NCBI RefSeq assembly: GCF_030286555.1
Contig: NZ_JASVWF010000002.1
Span: forward strand, 310,001-374,000
Length of the DNA stretch: 64,000 nucleotides
DNA from: Actinomycetospora termitidis
Lineage (GTDB): Bacteria; Actinomycetota; Actinomycetes; Mycobacteriales; Pseudonocardiaceae
Reading direction: 5' to 3'
Numbering within the stretch: position 1 is the first letter of the stretch; each line of letters opens with the position of its first letter. Made by a program: the position numbers and the translations under genes. Under the pieces are notes generated by a model. It did no database searches. It saw only the letters and a list, made by a program, of their open reading frames with translations, and was not told the origin of the DNA. Below are positions 33,419 through 42,385 of the stretch, piece after piece.

Positions 33419-34875
33419 GGCACGAGCTCCAGGTCGCGGGCCGGGCCCGGAGGCACTTCGAGGGTGACGGTGCCGTCGGCCGCGATCTCCTGCCCGTCGA
33501 ACCGCAGCCGCGCGCCGGGTGGGACGCGGTCGATGACCACGGTCGCTTCGTCGCCGCTCCGCCGCCGCAGCCGCGCGTGCAGCACGCCGTCGACCACCTG
33601 GGCCCGGCTGACCTCGACGTCCCGCCCGACCTCGGTGAGCGCGGGCTCCGCGAAGTGCTCGGCGCCCCACGGCTCCTGGTAGAGCGTGTGGAGCCCGTCG
33701 GGGACGTTGAGGCGGGCGTAGCCGATCAGGACGTTCCCGGACATCGGCTCGATGTCGGTGCGGTTCCCGTCGGCGTCGGTCGGGGTGTCGTTGCGGGGGT
33801 AGGACAGGGCGCCGTCGCGCCAGGTCGGGTTCATGAAGCGGTCGGCGTGGGCGAGGATGCCGTCCAGCGTCGCCCGGTCGCCCATCTCGGAGGCCCAGGC
33901 GGCGACCCACCCGAGGTCGCAGGTGTCGTTGACGACGGTCTGCCCCATGACGTTCATGGCGGGCGTGGACCGGACCGAGATCGTTCCGTCGGGCCCGGGG
34001 ATCAGGAAGTCGGCGACCTGGCGCGGGTAGTTCTCGCGGACGAAGTCGCGGTTCCAGGTGTTCATCAGCGCGCCGCACCACGCGTCGACCCACGGCGCCT
34101 GCAGCGCGTTCGGCGCGACGACCTTGGTGTCCTCGAGGATCATCTGGTTGTAGTGCCCGGCGTCGTCCAGGCGCCCGAAGTCGGCCCAGGCCTTCTGGTA
34201 GCCGGCGACGACCTCCTCGGCGCGGTCGCCGCCGGTGATCACGTCGTGCAGCCGGAAGCCGAGGATGGCGGGCTGGTTGCAGATCTGGAACACGCAGTTC
34301 GGCTCGCACGCGATGCCGAGGTAGCCGTTCTGCACCATCTGCCAGTACAGGTTCTCGTTGAGCGACTCCCGGTCGTAGACGAAGCGCTTCGGCTCACCGC
34401 CCCAGAAGAACGACCAGTGCTCGAAGGTCAGCGCGCCCGGCTGCGCGTACCGGTCGTCGGCGAACAGGACGTCGTGCAGCAGCGCGCACGACTGCACGTA
34501 CGCCGAGTACATGATGTTGTCGCGCACCACCGGGTCCCACTCCTCGTGGTAGCCCTCGGAGAGGTGCGCGTTCATGACCATCCCGCCGCGGGACGCGTCG
34601 CGCCAGTACATCCAGACGTCGGGCATGAGCAGCTTCTCGATCAGCCGCTGGATCGTCGGGCGGACGACGCCGGGTGCGGCCGGGAGGCGGTGGCGGTGGG
34701 TCAGGGCGAGCCCGTAGATCATGTAGGCGAGCTGGAAGCGGTAGCTGCCGAAGTCGTCCTCGCCGGCGCCCTTGCCCTGCATGCCGGACCAGTCGTGCGG
34801 CAGCCGACGGGACAGGTCGTCCCAGTGGCGCAGGTGTCCCAGCTGGGCCTCGTCGAGCACGGACGGCGTCGTCAT
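33415..34875 (-). CDS. Linalool dehydratase/isomerase-family protein
   Basis: A 486-residue protein related to Castellaniella linalool dehydratase-isomerase (Ldi), an alpha6/alpha6-barrel enzyme. Aligned from memory of Ldi: AYMIYGLA near residue 60, RDNIMYSAYVQ near 120-130, and GIACEPNCVFQICNQ near 184-198, where Cys-X8-Cys matches Ldi Cys171/Cys180 spacing. The Ldi His129 position appears to be Tyr (SAY), and the protein has about 100 extra C-terminal residues and no signal peptide. It therefore probably acts in the cytosol on another terpenoid or a different substrate. Divergent from the acyl-CoA synthetase gene; coupled to the SCO-like gene. Confidence 0.82.
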   Translation of the reverse strand: MTTPSVLDEAQLGHLRHWDDLSRRLPHDWSGMQGKGAGEDDFGSYRFQLAYMIYGLALTHRHRLPAAPGVVRPTIQRLIEKLLMPDVWMYWRDASRGGMVMNAHLSEGYHEEWDPVVRDNIMYSAYVQSCALLHDVLFADDRYAQPGALTFEHWSFFWGGEPKRFVYDRESLNENLYWQMVQNGYLGIACEPNCVFQICNQPAILGFRLHDVITGGDRAEEVVAGYQKAWADFGRLDDAGHYNQMILEDTKVVAPNALQAPWVDAWCGALMNTWNRDFVRENYPRQVADFLIPGPDGTISVRSTPAMNVMGQTVVNDTCDLGWVAAWASEMGDRATLDGILAHADRFMNPTWRDGALSYPRNDTPTDADGNRTDIEPMSGNVLIGYARLNVPDGLHTLYQEPWGAEHFAEPALTEVGRDVEVSRAQVVDGVLHARLRRRSGDEATVVIDRVPPGARLRFDGQEIAADGTVTLEVPPGPARDLELVP

Positions 34876-34982
34876 GCGCTCCGACCGTACGCAGCGGGGC
34901 GACGCGCGCCACACCCGTTCGGGTGTGCCGTGACACGGACTGCACCGGTCTGATGCGCAGGCACATCGACGTGGAGGTGACG

Positions 34983-36497
34983 GTGGACGGTCCCGGAGAC
35001 ATCCTGCGCGGGGTCGGCCCGCGGTTCGGCGACAAGCCGGCGCTGGTGACGGCGACGCGGACGCTGAGCTTCGCCGAGCTGGACGCGCTGAGCGACCGGG
35101 TCGCCGCCGGGCTCGTCGCGCGCGGGGTGACGGCCGGGCGGCCGGTGTCGCTGTACGCGCAGAACCGGTGGGAGTGGGTCGTCGCGTACCACGGGGCGCT
35201 CAAGGCGGGTGCGGTCGTGAACCCGGTGAACGTCATGCTCACGCCGGAGGAGCTGGCCTTCGTCCTGCGGGACTGCGGCGCGGCGGCGGTGTTCACCAGC
35301 GCCGAGCAGGCCCCGACGGTGCTCGAGCTGACGCGGGACCTGCCCGAGCCGCTCACGGTGGTGGCGTTCGGGTCGGTGGAGGGCGCGGTCGCGTTCGACG
35401 AGCTGCTGGCCTGCGAGGAGCCGGCCCCGGCCGTCCTCACGAAGCCCGAGGAGCCGTCGACGATCGGCTACACGTCGGGCACCACCGGCCACCCGAAGGG
35501 CGCGGTGCAGAGCCACCGCGCGGTGCTGCTCAACTGCGCGCTCACCGCGACGATGCACGGGCGGCGTGAGGACGACGTCGTCGTGACCGCCCTGCCCGCG
35601 CCGCACGTCTACGGCAACGTCGTCATCAACGGGACGTTGCTGGCCGGCGGCACCGTCGTGCTGATGGAGCGGTTCTCGGCGTCGGAGGCGCTGCGGCTGA
35701 TCGGCGAGCACCGGGCGACGCTGTTCGAGGGCGTCCCCGCGATGTACGCGATGCTGCTCGCGGATCCGGGTCTCGCCGACGCGGACCTGTCGTCGCTCAC
35801 GCGCTGCACGGTGGGCGGGCAGACGATCCCGCTCTCGACGATCGAGCGGTGGCAGACCCGCTCGGGCGCGCCGCTGATCGAGCTGTGGGGCATGACGGAG
35901 GTCGCGGGCCTCGGCACCACGCACGCGCTGTACGCGCCGCCGGTGCCGGGGTCGATCGGGGTGGCCCTGCCCGGGATCGAGCTGCGGATCGCGGACCTCG
36001 AGGACGTCCGGCGCGACGCCCCGACCGGCGAGCCAGGGGAGCTGATGGTGCGCGGCCCGATCGTCATGTCCGGGTACCACGGCAACCCGGAGGCGACCGC
36101 CGAGACGATCGAACCGGACGGCTGGCTGCACACCGGCGACGTCGCGACGATGGACGCAACCGGCCACGTGTTCGTCGTCGACCGCCGCAAGGACATGATC
36201 ATCACGGGCGGCTACAACGTCTACCCGGCCGAGGTCGAGCGGGTGCTGGCCGCGCACCCGAAGGTCGCGATGGTGGCGACGGGGCCCGTTCCCGACGACG
36301 TCCGGGGCGAGATCGCGTGCGCCTACGTCGTACCGGTCGCGGGGTCGGAGCCGACCGAGGACGAGCTCGTCGAGTATGCCCGCGAGCACCTCGCGGCCTA
36401 CAAGCGCCCGCGGCTGGTGCGCTTCGTCGAGACGCTGCCCGCGACGTCGACCGGGAAGATCATGCGTCGTGAGCTCATCAAGCAGTTCACGCCGTGA
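34983..36497 (+). CDS. AMP-dependent acyl-CoA synthetase (long/medium-chain type)
   Basis: A 504-residue adenylate-forming ligase. Seen: YTSGTTGHPKGAVQSH near residues 163-178, ELWGMTEVAG near 300, GWLHTGDVATMDATGHVFVVDRRKDMI near 380-406, and the C-terminal TSTGKIMRREL with the catalytic Lys near 494. It makes acyl-AMP then acyl-CoA from a carboxylic acid. The GTG at 34983 is chosen because GGAGG stands at ideal spacing before it; an ATG at 34953 has no ribosome site. It lies divergent from the linalool dehydratase-like gene (107-base gap) and immediately before the histidine kinase gene. Confidence 0.92.
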   Translation: MDGPGDILRGVGPRFGDKPALVTATRTLSFAELDALSDRVAAGLVARGVTAGRPVSLYAQNRWEWVVAYHGALKAGAVVNPVNVMLTPEELAFVLRDCGAAAVFTSAEQAPTVLELTRDLPEPLTVVAFGSVEGAVAFDELLACEEPAPAVLTKPEEPSTIGYTSGTTGHPKGAVQSHRAVLLNCALTATMHGRREDDVVVTALPAPHVYGNVVINGTLLAGGTVVLMERFSASEALRLIGEHRATLFEGVPAMYAMLLADPGLADADLSSLTRCTVGGQTIPLSTIERWQTRSGAPLIELWGMTEVAGLGTTHALYAPPVPGSIGVALPGIELRIADLEDVRRDAPTGEPGELMVRGPIVMSGYHGNPEATAETIEPDGWLHTGDVATMDATGHVFVVDRRKDMIITGGYNVYPAEVERVLAAHPKVAMVATGPVPDDVRGEIACAYVVPVAGSEPTEDELVEYAREHLAAYKRPRLVRFVETLPATSTGKIMRRELIKQFTP

Positions 36498-36528
36498 CAT
36501 CGCCGGGACGGCGGCGTTCGATGAGCAG

Positions 36529-37623
36529 GTGGACCCGACGGAGCTGACGCGCGAGCACGCCGAGCTGGTCGGCCTGCTCGACCGGCGCGCGGCGGTCCGG
36601 GCGGCCCTGGACCTGCTGCGCGCCGAGGGCGAGGTCGCGTGGGTGGCGGAGCCGGCCGACCCGTCCTCCGAGGACCTCGTCCTGGCTCAGCTCGTGGGCG
36701 ACCGGACCGGCCTGCTGCGGGGTCTGACGGTCGCCCGTGGACACGGGCTGACCGGCAAGGTGCACGCGTCCGCGACGCCGGCGTGGGTCGACGACTACCT
36801 CGGCTCGGCCGAGATCACGCACACCTTCGACCGGGTCATCGACCTCGAGGGGGTGCAGCGGCTGCTGGCCGTGCCGGTCCGGCGGGACGACCGGCTCCTC
36901 GGGGTGCTGGCCGTCGGCGCGCGGTCGGCGGGGACCTTCGGGGGTCGGGCCGCGGAGCGGGCGGAGGCGGTCGCGCACGAGGTGGCGCTCGCCGTGGCGG
37001 TGGCCGAGCGGGCGCGGCTGGCCCGGGAGGTCGCCGTCCACGAGGAGCGCAGCCGGATCGCCGCGAACCTGCACGACAGTGTGGGCGCGCTGCTGTTCGC
37101 GATCGGGTCCGGGATGGCGGGGCTGAGCGAGGCGATGGGGGCGGATCCTGAGCTGGCGCTCCGGTTGTCGCGGCTGCAGGACCAGGCTCAGGAGGCCTCG
37201 GCGGCGTTGCGGGACTCGCTGCGGACGCTCCGGGCGTCGCCCGCGGCGTTGGAACTGTCGGTGGTGCTGCAGGAGGACTGCTCGGCGTTCAGCGACCGCA
37301 CGGGCGTGCCGGCCGAGCTGGTGATGCTGGACGACCCGCCGTCGTTGCCGCCGTCGCGGACGGACGTGGTGATCGCCGGCGTGCGCGAGGCGCTGCTGAA
37401 CGTCGAGAAGCACGCGAGCGCCTCTGCCGTGGTGGTCAGCGTGGCGCGCCGGGCCGGATCGCTCGTGGTCGCGGTGACCGACGACGGCGTCGGGCCGGCC
37501 GGGACCGCATCGGGACTCGGGTTGACGACGACGTCGGACGCGGTCGGCCGGCTCGGCGGCACCCTGCGCGTCCTGCCCGACCCGCACGGCGGCACCACCT
37601 GGAGGCTCGAGCTGCCGTGCTGA
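36529..37623 (+). CDS. Sensor histidine kinase (GAF plus HisKA_3/HATPase)
   Basis: A 364-residue cytosolic kinase of the NarL-type two-component class. Seen: a GAF-like domain (residues about 20-160, with GLTGKVHASATPAWVDDYLGS), dimerisation/phosphoacceptor EERSRIAANLHDSVGALLF near 170-188 with His near 180, and ATPase boxes VREALLNVEKHASA near 284-297 (N box) and VTDDGVGPAGTASGLGL near 317-333. No transmembrane helices, so the GAF domain may sense an internal signal or gas. The start is uncertain; GTG at 36529 is the first reasonable codon after the ligase stop. Overlaps the response regulator gene by 7 bases. Confidence 0.88.
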   Translation: MDPTELTREHAELVGLLDRRAAVRAALDLLRAEGEVAWVAEPADPSSEDLVLAQLVGDRTGLLRGLTVARGHGLTGKVHASATPAWVDDYLGSAEITHTFDRVIDLEGVQRLLAVPVRRDDRLLGVLAVGARSAGTFGGRAAERAEAVAHEVALAVAVAERARLAREVAVHEERSRIAANLHDSVGALLFAIGSGMAGLSEAMGADPELALRLSRLQDQAQEASAALRDSLRTLRASPAALELSVVLQEDCSAFSDRTGVPAELVMLDDPPSLPPSRTDVVIAGVREALLNVEKHASASAVVVSVARRAGSLVVAVTDDGVGPAGTASGLGLTTTSDAVGRLGGTLRVLPDPHGGTTWRLELPC

Positions 37624-38213
37624 GCACGGTGCGCGTGCTCATCGTCGACGACCACCCCGTCGTCCGCGACGGCGTGGCCTCGCAGCTCGCGCGGCACAGC
37701 GACATCGAGGTCGTCGGGCACGCGGGCGACGCGGCGGAGGCGACGTCGGTGTGCGGCCGCGAGCGACCCGACGTCGTGCTGCTCGATGTCCGTCTGCCCG
37801 ACGCGCTGGCCGCGGACGTCGTCCCGCGGTTGCGGGAGGTGTCGCCGTCGACCCGGGTGCTGCTGTTCACGGCGTTCCCGGAGCACTCGGCGGTGGCGCC
37901 GTCGCTCGCGGCCGGCGCGGTGGGGCTGTTGGTGAAGGACGCCTCCGGAACGGAGCTGGGCGCGGCGATCCGGGACGTCGCCCGGACCGGGTCGTACCGC
38001 GGCGACGTCCCCGGCACGGACGCGCCGCTGACGCCCCGCGAGTACGACGTGCTCCGTCTCGTCGCGTCCGGACACACGAACGGCGAGATCGGGGCCGAGC
38101 TGCGGTTGTCCCCGAACACCGTCAAGACCTACCTGCACAACGTCATGCGCAAGCTCGACGCCCGTAACCGCGCTCAGGTCATCACCAACGCCCGCGCCCA
38201 CGGGCTGCTCTGA
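37617..38213 (+). CDS. NarL/LuxR-family response regulator
   Basis: A 198-residue regulator. Seen: receiver domain with acidic pocket LIVDDHPVVRDG near residues 8-19, phosphoacceptor Asp in VVLLDVRLP near 57, Lys in LLVKDAS near 104, and the HTH LTPREYDVLRLVASGHTNGEIG near 139-160. Partner of the histidine kinase encoded just upstream and overlapping it. Targets are not evident; the divergent linalool dehydratase-like/SCO genes and the acyl-CoA synthetase are the closest candidates. Its stop lies one base from the stop of the convergent CocE gene. Confidence 0.95.
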   Translation: MLSTVRVLIVDDHPVVRDGVASQLARHSDIEVVGHAGDAAEATSVCGRERPDVVLLDVRLPDALAADVVPRLREVSPSTRVLLFTAFPEHSAVAPSLAAGAVGLLVKDASGTELGAAIRDVARTGSYRGDVPGTDAPLTPREYDVLRLVASGHTNGEIGAELRLSPNTVKTYLHNVMRKLDARNRAQVITNARAHGLL

Positions 38214-38214
38214 C

Positions 38215-39732
38215 TCACGCGGCGTCGGGGATGACCGGCACGAGCAGGTGCGAGGCGTGCTCACCCCCGACGTGGACGACGGCGCCCACCGCGGGCCGGC
38301 TCAGGTCCGGGTGGTCGTGGGACATCGCCACGAGTTCGGAGTCCTCGACGACGAGCTCCAGGCGCAGCCGTTCTCCAGGCGCGAGGGAGATGCTGGTGGG
38401 CCAGATCTCGACCTCGAGCAGCGTGGGTTCCCCCGGGACCAGCGGGACCGCCCGGCAGTGCGGGTGCCACGGGCGGTAGGGCTCGCTGCGTTCCGGGTCG
38501 GTCTCGCGGTGGGACGCCTTGAGCCACCCCATGGCCATGGGCACGTCCTGCCCCTGCGGCCCGACGGCGGGGAGCACGGCGCCGTCGGCGTCGACGTGGT
38601 GGACGCGGACGAGGACGTCGAGGTCGTCCTGCTGCGCGGTGATCCAGAGCCGGAGGGCGACGGGGCCGGTGAGTTCGAGGGGCTCGTCGACCGGCGCCGT
38701 CTCGAACGTGGCGGGATACGGCACGGTGGCGGGCTCCACCGGAGGTGCCCAGTCCAGGGTGCCCTCGCCGAGGTGCAGCTCCCGCCACTGCGTGCCCGGC
38801 ACCGGGAGGTCGGTGGTGTCGCGCCACTCGACCTCGCGCCCGTGCCGGACGGCCAGCCGGACCGGCGCCACGCCGTCCATGCGGTCGGCCTGGTCCTTGA
38901 GGAAGCGGTCGAGGAAGCGCAGCTGCAGGTCGAGGGCCCAGTCGGCGTAGTAGGGGTCGATGTGGCTGCCCGTGTGCGCCACGAGCCACTTGTGCTCCGA
39001 CGAGGCCCGGCGCCAGCCCTCGACGTTGCCGCGCAGGTGGAGCTGTACCCCGCCCCAGTTCGCGGCGGAGAGCAGCGGGACGGTGATCGCTTCGAGGTCG
39101 GTCTGCCGGGCGCGGTGGTACTCGTCGATCAGCGGGTGCCGGGGGAGGACCTCGCGCCAGTCATCGCCCTCGGGGCCGGTGCGCTGCGGCTCGATCTGCC
39201 GGGCCCACCAGAAGTCGATGAACCCGCGGGTGTACAGCCCGCCCTGGTAGGCGGCCTCCCGGTAGAAGTCCGTGAGGCCCTCCCAGGCGATCACCGCGGC
39301 GAGGTGCGGCGGCTGGAGGGCGGCGACCCGCCAGCCCATCATCGCCAGCCACGAGATGCCGCTCGACGCGACCTTGCCGGTCGACCACGGCTGCGTGCCC
39401 GCCCACTCGACGACGTCGTGGAAGTCCTCGGCGTCCTGCGGCCCGTAGAGGTCGAGCCGCCCCGGCGACGCCCCGGTGCCGCGGGTGTCGGCGCGCAGGA
39501 CCGCGTACCCGCGCTCGGTCCACCACACGGGGTCCGGGGTCTCCCAGACCATGTGCTCGTGGTGGGGCACGTTCTCGTACTGCGGATAGCGGTCGGGCCA
39601 GTGCACGTCCTTGCCGTAGGGGCTGATCGAGGCGATGACCGGCACCGGCCCGTCGTCGTCAGGACGGAAGACGTCCACGACGATCGGGGTGCCGTCGCGG
39701 GTGGGGACGGGGACATCGCGGTCGATCTGCAC
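38215..39732 (-). CDS. CocE/NonD-family hydrolase (X-Pro dipeptidyl-peptidase S15 type)
   Basis: A 505-residue serine hydrolase, family of cocaine esterase and glutaryl amidases. Seen: ADTRGTGASPGRLD near residues 79-92, the nucleophile segment GKVASSGISWLAMMGW near 118-133, EGLTDFYREAAYQGG near 150, and a C-terminal jelly-roll domain (from about 315 to the end). Acts on ester or amide substrates; the natural one is unknown. GTG start at 39732. It is divergent from the TetR gene at 39823 with a small palindrome between, so repression by that TetR is likely. Confidence 0.92.
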   Translation of the reverse strand: MQIDRDVPVPTRDGTPIVVDVFRPDDDGPVPVIASISPYGKDVHWPDRYPQYENVPHHEHMVWETPDPVWWTERGYAVLRADTRGTGASPGRLDLYGPQDAEDFHDVVEWAGTQPWSTGKVASSGISWLAMMGWRVAALQPPHLAAVIAWEGLTDFYREAAYQGGLYTRGFIDFWWARQIEPQRTGPEGDDWREVLPRHPLIDEYHRARQTDLEAITVPLLSAANWGGVQLHLRGNVEGWRRASSEHKWLVAHTGSHIDPYYADWALDLQLRFLDRFLKDQADRMDGVAPVRLAVRHGREVEWRDTTDLPVPGTQWRELHLGEGTLDWAPPVEPATVPYPATFETAPVDEPLELTGPVALRLWITAQQDDLDVLVRVHHVDADGAVLPAVGPQGQDVPMAMGWLKASHRETDPERSEPYRPWHPHCRAVPLVPGEPTLLEVEIWPTSISLAPGERLRLELVVEDSELVAMSHDHPDLSRPAVGAVVHVGGEHASHLLVPVIPDAA

Positions 39733-39792
39733 AACGGCTCCCTCGGCTCCGTGGGCGGGTGTCCGGAGTGTGCGGAGCGCGGCGAAACAAAG

Positions 39793-39806
39793 GCAAGCTG
39801 ACTTGC
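39793..39806. promoter_or_regulatory. Palindrome GCAAG-CTGA-CTTGC
   Basis: A 14-base dyad 17 bases before the TetR start and 61 bases before the CocE start, in the divergent gap. Typical spot and shape for a TetR operator controlling both genes. Confidence 0.5.
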
Positions 39807-39822
39807 GTTAAGGTGTCCGGTC

Positions 39823-40413
39823 ATGACGGAGGTCCGGCGTCGGCCCGGTGGGCGGTCGGCCCGCGTGCGTGCGGCGGTCCTCGATGCCACGACGGAGGTC
39901 CTGCTCGCCCGCGGCCTCGCGGACTTCCGCATTGCCGCGGTTGCGGCGGTCGCCGGCGTGCACGAGACCTCGATCTACCGGCGGTGGGGGAGCCGTGAGA
40001 ACCTCCTCGCCGAGGCGCTCCTGCACGCCAGCGAACAGCACCTGCCGGTGCCCGACACCGGGCGTCTCCGCGACGACCTCCTCGCCTACGCCGCTGCCCT
40101 CGCGAGGTTCCTCGCCACCCCGGTCGGCCGGGCCCTCGACCAGGTGCTCGCCCTCGGCGACGACGGGCCGGCCATGCACGATGCCCGGGAGCGGTTCTGG
40201 ACCGAGCGGGCCGCCGGCTCGATGCGCATGATCACGCGTGCCGTCGAGCGCGGGGAGCTCCCGGACTCCGTCGACCCCCGTCTGGCCATCGAGATGCTCG
40301 TCGGCCCGGTGCACTTCCGGCTCCTGCTCGTCCGCGAGCCCGTCGACGCCCGGACGCTCACGCGCCTCGTCGACACCCTCCTGCACGGCATCGCGGGATC
40401 GGCATCGGCGTGA
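39823..40413 (+). CDS. TetR-family transcriptional regulator
   Basis: A 196-residue regulator. Seen: HTH region FRIAAVAAVAGVHETSIYRRWGSRENLLAEAL near residues 35-66 and a TetR_C-type helical C-terminus (VGPVHFRLLLVREP near 163-176), like AcrR-family members with a C_11 domain. It is divergent from the CocE hydrolase gene and convergent, 13 bases apart, with the acetoacetyl-CoA synthetase gene. Probable repressor of the CocE gene and of itself through the GCAAG-CTGA-CTTGC site. Confidence 0.92.
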   Translation: MTEVRRRPGGRSARVRAAVLDATTEVLLARGLADFRIAAVAAVAGVHETSIYRRWGSRENLLAEALLHASEQHLPVPDTGRLRDDLLAYAAALARFLATPVGRALDQVLALGDDGPAMHDARERFWTERAAGSMRMITRAVERGELPDSVDPRLAIEMLVGPVHFRLLLVREPVDARTLTRLVDTLLHGIAGSASA

Positions 40414-40426
40414 GACCTCGCTGTCT

Positions 40427-42385
40427 TCATCGCCCCGGCCCCGTGGCAGGTGCGTAGCGGGCGAAGGCGGCGAGGAGATCGGGGTCGTCGACGGCGTCGC
40501 GCCCGGCGACCCGGTCGAGCTTCGCGCCCTGGAGCAGGCGTTTGACCGGGACCTCGAGCTTCTTGCCGGTCCGCGTGTGCGGGATGGCGTCGACGGCGAG
40601 GACGTCGTCGGGGACGTGGCGCGGGGAGGCCTGCGTGCGGATCGCGGCCGTGATCCGGTCGCGGAGCGTCGCATCGAGGTCGGTACCGGGCTCGAGGACC
40701 ACGAACAGCGGCATCCAGTAGCCCCCGTCGTCGAGCTCCGCGCCGATGACGAGGGCCTCCCGCACCTCGGGCAGTGCCTCGACGACGGCGTAGATGTCGG
40801 CGCTGCCCAGGCGCACGCCGTGCCGGTTCAGGGTGGAGTCGGATCGGCCCGAGACGACGACGGAGCCGCGGGAGGTGAGCGTGACCCAGTCGCCGTGGCG
40901 CCAGACGCCCGGGTAGGTCGAGAAGTAGGCGTCGCGGTAGCGCTCGCCGTCGGGATCGGCGACGAAGCGGATCGGCATCGAGGGCATCGGCCGGGTGATC
41001 ACCAGTTCGCCGACCTCGTCGAGGACCGGCCGGCCGTCGGCGTCCCACGCCTCGAGGGCGACCCCGAGCAGCGGCGCGGAGATCTCGCCGGGCCACACCG
41101 GAGTGGTCGGTGAGCTGCCGGCGAAGCCGGAGACGACATCGGTGCCCCCGGTGCTCGAGGCGAGCTGGACCGCGGTGCCGACGTGGTCGTGCACCCAGTG
41201 GTACGAGCTCGCGGGCAGCGGTGAGCCGGTGCAACCGAGGACCCGCAGGGCGCCGAGGTCGTGGCTGCGACCCGGATCGAGGCCCGCCTTCGCGCTCGCG
41301 AGGAGGTAGCCGGGACTGACGCCGAGGAGCGCGACCCGGTGCGCGGCGGCGAGGGTCCAGAGCCGTCCCGGGTCCGGGTGGGCGGGGCTCCCGTCGTAGA
41401 GGACCACCGTCGCCCCGACGAGCAGGCCGGAGACCTGGACGTTCCACATCATCCAGTTCGGGGTCGTGTACCAGAGGAACCGGTCGCCGTCGTGCAGGTC
41501 GAGGTGCAGGCCCAGGAGCTTGAGGTGGTCCAGCAGCACCCCGCCGTGGCCGTGGACGATGCCCTTCGGGACGCCGGTGGTGCCCGAGGAGAACAACACC
41601 CACAGTGGGGCGTCGAAGGCCACGCGCGCGAAGGTCGGCTCCGCCGGCACGGCGAGGGCCTCGTCCCAGCCCACGGCGCCCGGCGGCAGGCCCAGCCCCA
41701 CGTGCTCCACGCCGACCGTGTGGCGCAGGGTCGGCAGCACGGCGCGCAGTGCCTTGACCTCGTCGCGGCGGTCGTGCACCCGCCCGTTCCACCGGTAGCC
41801 GTCGGCGGCGACCAGCACGACCGGTTCGAGCTGGGCGAAGCGGGCCGCAGCACCTCCGGCTGCGTAGTCCTGGCCGCAGACCGACCAGACGGCGCCGAGG
41901 CTCGCGCAGGCGAGGAACGCGACGAGGGCGTGGGTGCCGTTCGGCAGGTACCCCACCACCCGGTCCCCGGCGACGACGCCGTGCCCGCGCAGCCACCCGG
42001 CGAAGGCGCCGACCTCGGCGCGGAGCTCGCCGCGGGTGCAGGCGGTGGTCGTGCCGTCCTCGGTCTCGGCGACGACGACGAGCTCGTGGCCGTCGCCGCG
42101 CAGCGCGTGCTCGGCGTAGTTCAGGGCGACGTCGGGGAACCAGCGCGCACCGGGCATCGCGTCGTCGACGAGGACGCGGCCCCGATCGCCGTCGACCTGC
42201 ACGTCGAAGAGGTCGAGCACCGCCGTCCAGAACTCCGCGAGGTGCTCCACCGACCAGCGCTGCAGCGCGTCGTAGCCGTCGAGTTCGACGCCGTGCCGCT
42301 CGGTGACGAGGCGGGCGAGCGCCGTGATGCGGGCGTCCTGCACGGCCGCCTCGTCCGGGACCCAGATCGGGTCGATGTCGGTCAC
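40427..42385 (-). CDS. Acetoacetyl-CoA synthetase (acetoacetate-CoA ligase)
   Basis: A 652-residue AMP-forming ligase. Seen: FSSGTTGVPKGIVHGHGG near residues 259-276, ASSTGGTDVVSGF near 410-422, YFSTYPGVWRHGDWV near 490-504, and HTRTGKKLEVPVKRLL near 607-622 with catalytic Lys. The size and the VWRHGDW and GGTD features fit acetoacetyl-CoA synthetase rather than acetyl-CoA synthetase. It would convert acetoacetate, a possible product of ring cleavage, to acetoacetyl-CoA. GTG start fixed by GTGA overlap with the P450 gene; last gene of the minus-strand arm of the NodD-type cluster. Confidence 0.9.
   Translation of the reverse strand: MTDIDPIWVPDEAAVQDARITALARLVTERHGVELDGYDALQRWSVEHLAEFWTAVLDLFDVQVDGDRGRVLVDDAMPGARWFPDVALNYAEHALRGDGHELVVVAETEDGTTTACTRGELRAEVGAFAGWLRGHGVVAGDRVVGYLPNGTHALVAFLACASLGAVWSVCGQDYAAGGAAARFAQLEPVVLVAADGYRWNGRVHDRRDEVKALRAVLPTLRHTVGVEHVGLGLPPGAVGWDEALAVPAEPTFARVAFDAPLWVLFSSGTTGVPKGIVHGHGGVLLDHLKLLGLHLDLHDGDRFLWYTTPNWMMWNVQVSGLLVGATVVLYDGSPAHPDPGRLWTLAAAHRVALLGVSPGYLLASAKAGLDPGRSHDLGALRVLGCTGSPLPASSYHWVHDHVGTAVQLASSTGGTDVVSGFAGSSPTTPVWPGEISAPLLGVALEAWDADGRPVLDEVGELVITRPMPSMPIRFVADPDGERYRDAYFSTYPGVWRHGDWVTLTSRGSVVVSGRSDSTLNRHGVRLGSADIYAVVEALPEVREALVIGAELDDGGYWMPLFVVLEPGTDLDATLRDRITAAIRTQASPRHVPDDVLAVDAIPHTRTGKKLEVPVKRLLQGAKLDRVAGRDAVDDPDLLAAFARYAPATGPGR

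Noticed and set aside
34953-34983. ATG at 34953 as the start of the acyl-CoA synthetase
   Set aside because: It has no ribosome site, whereas the GTG at 34983 has GGAGG at ideal distance and fits the family N-terminus.
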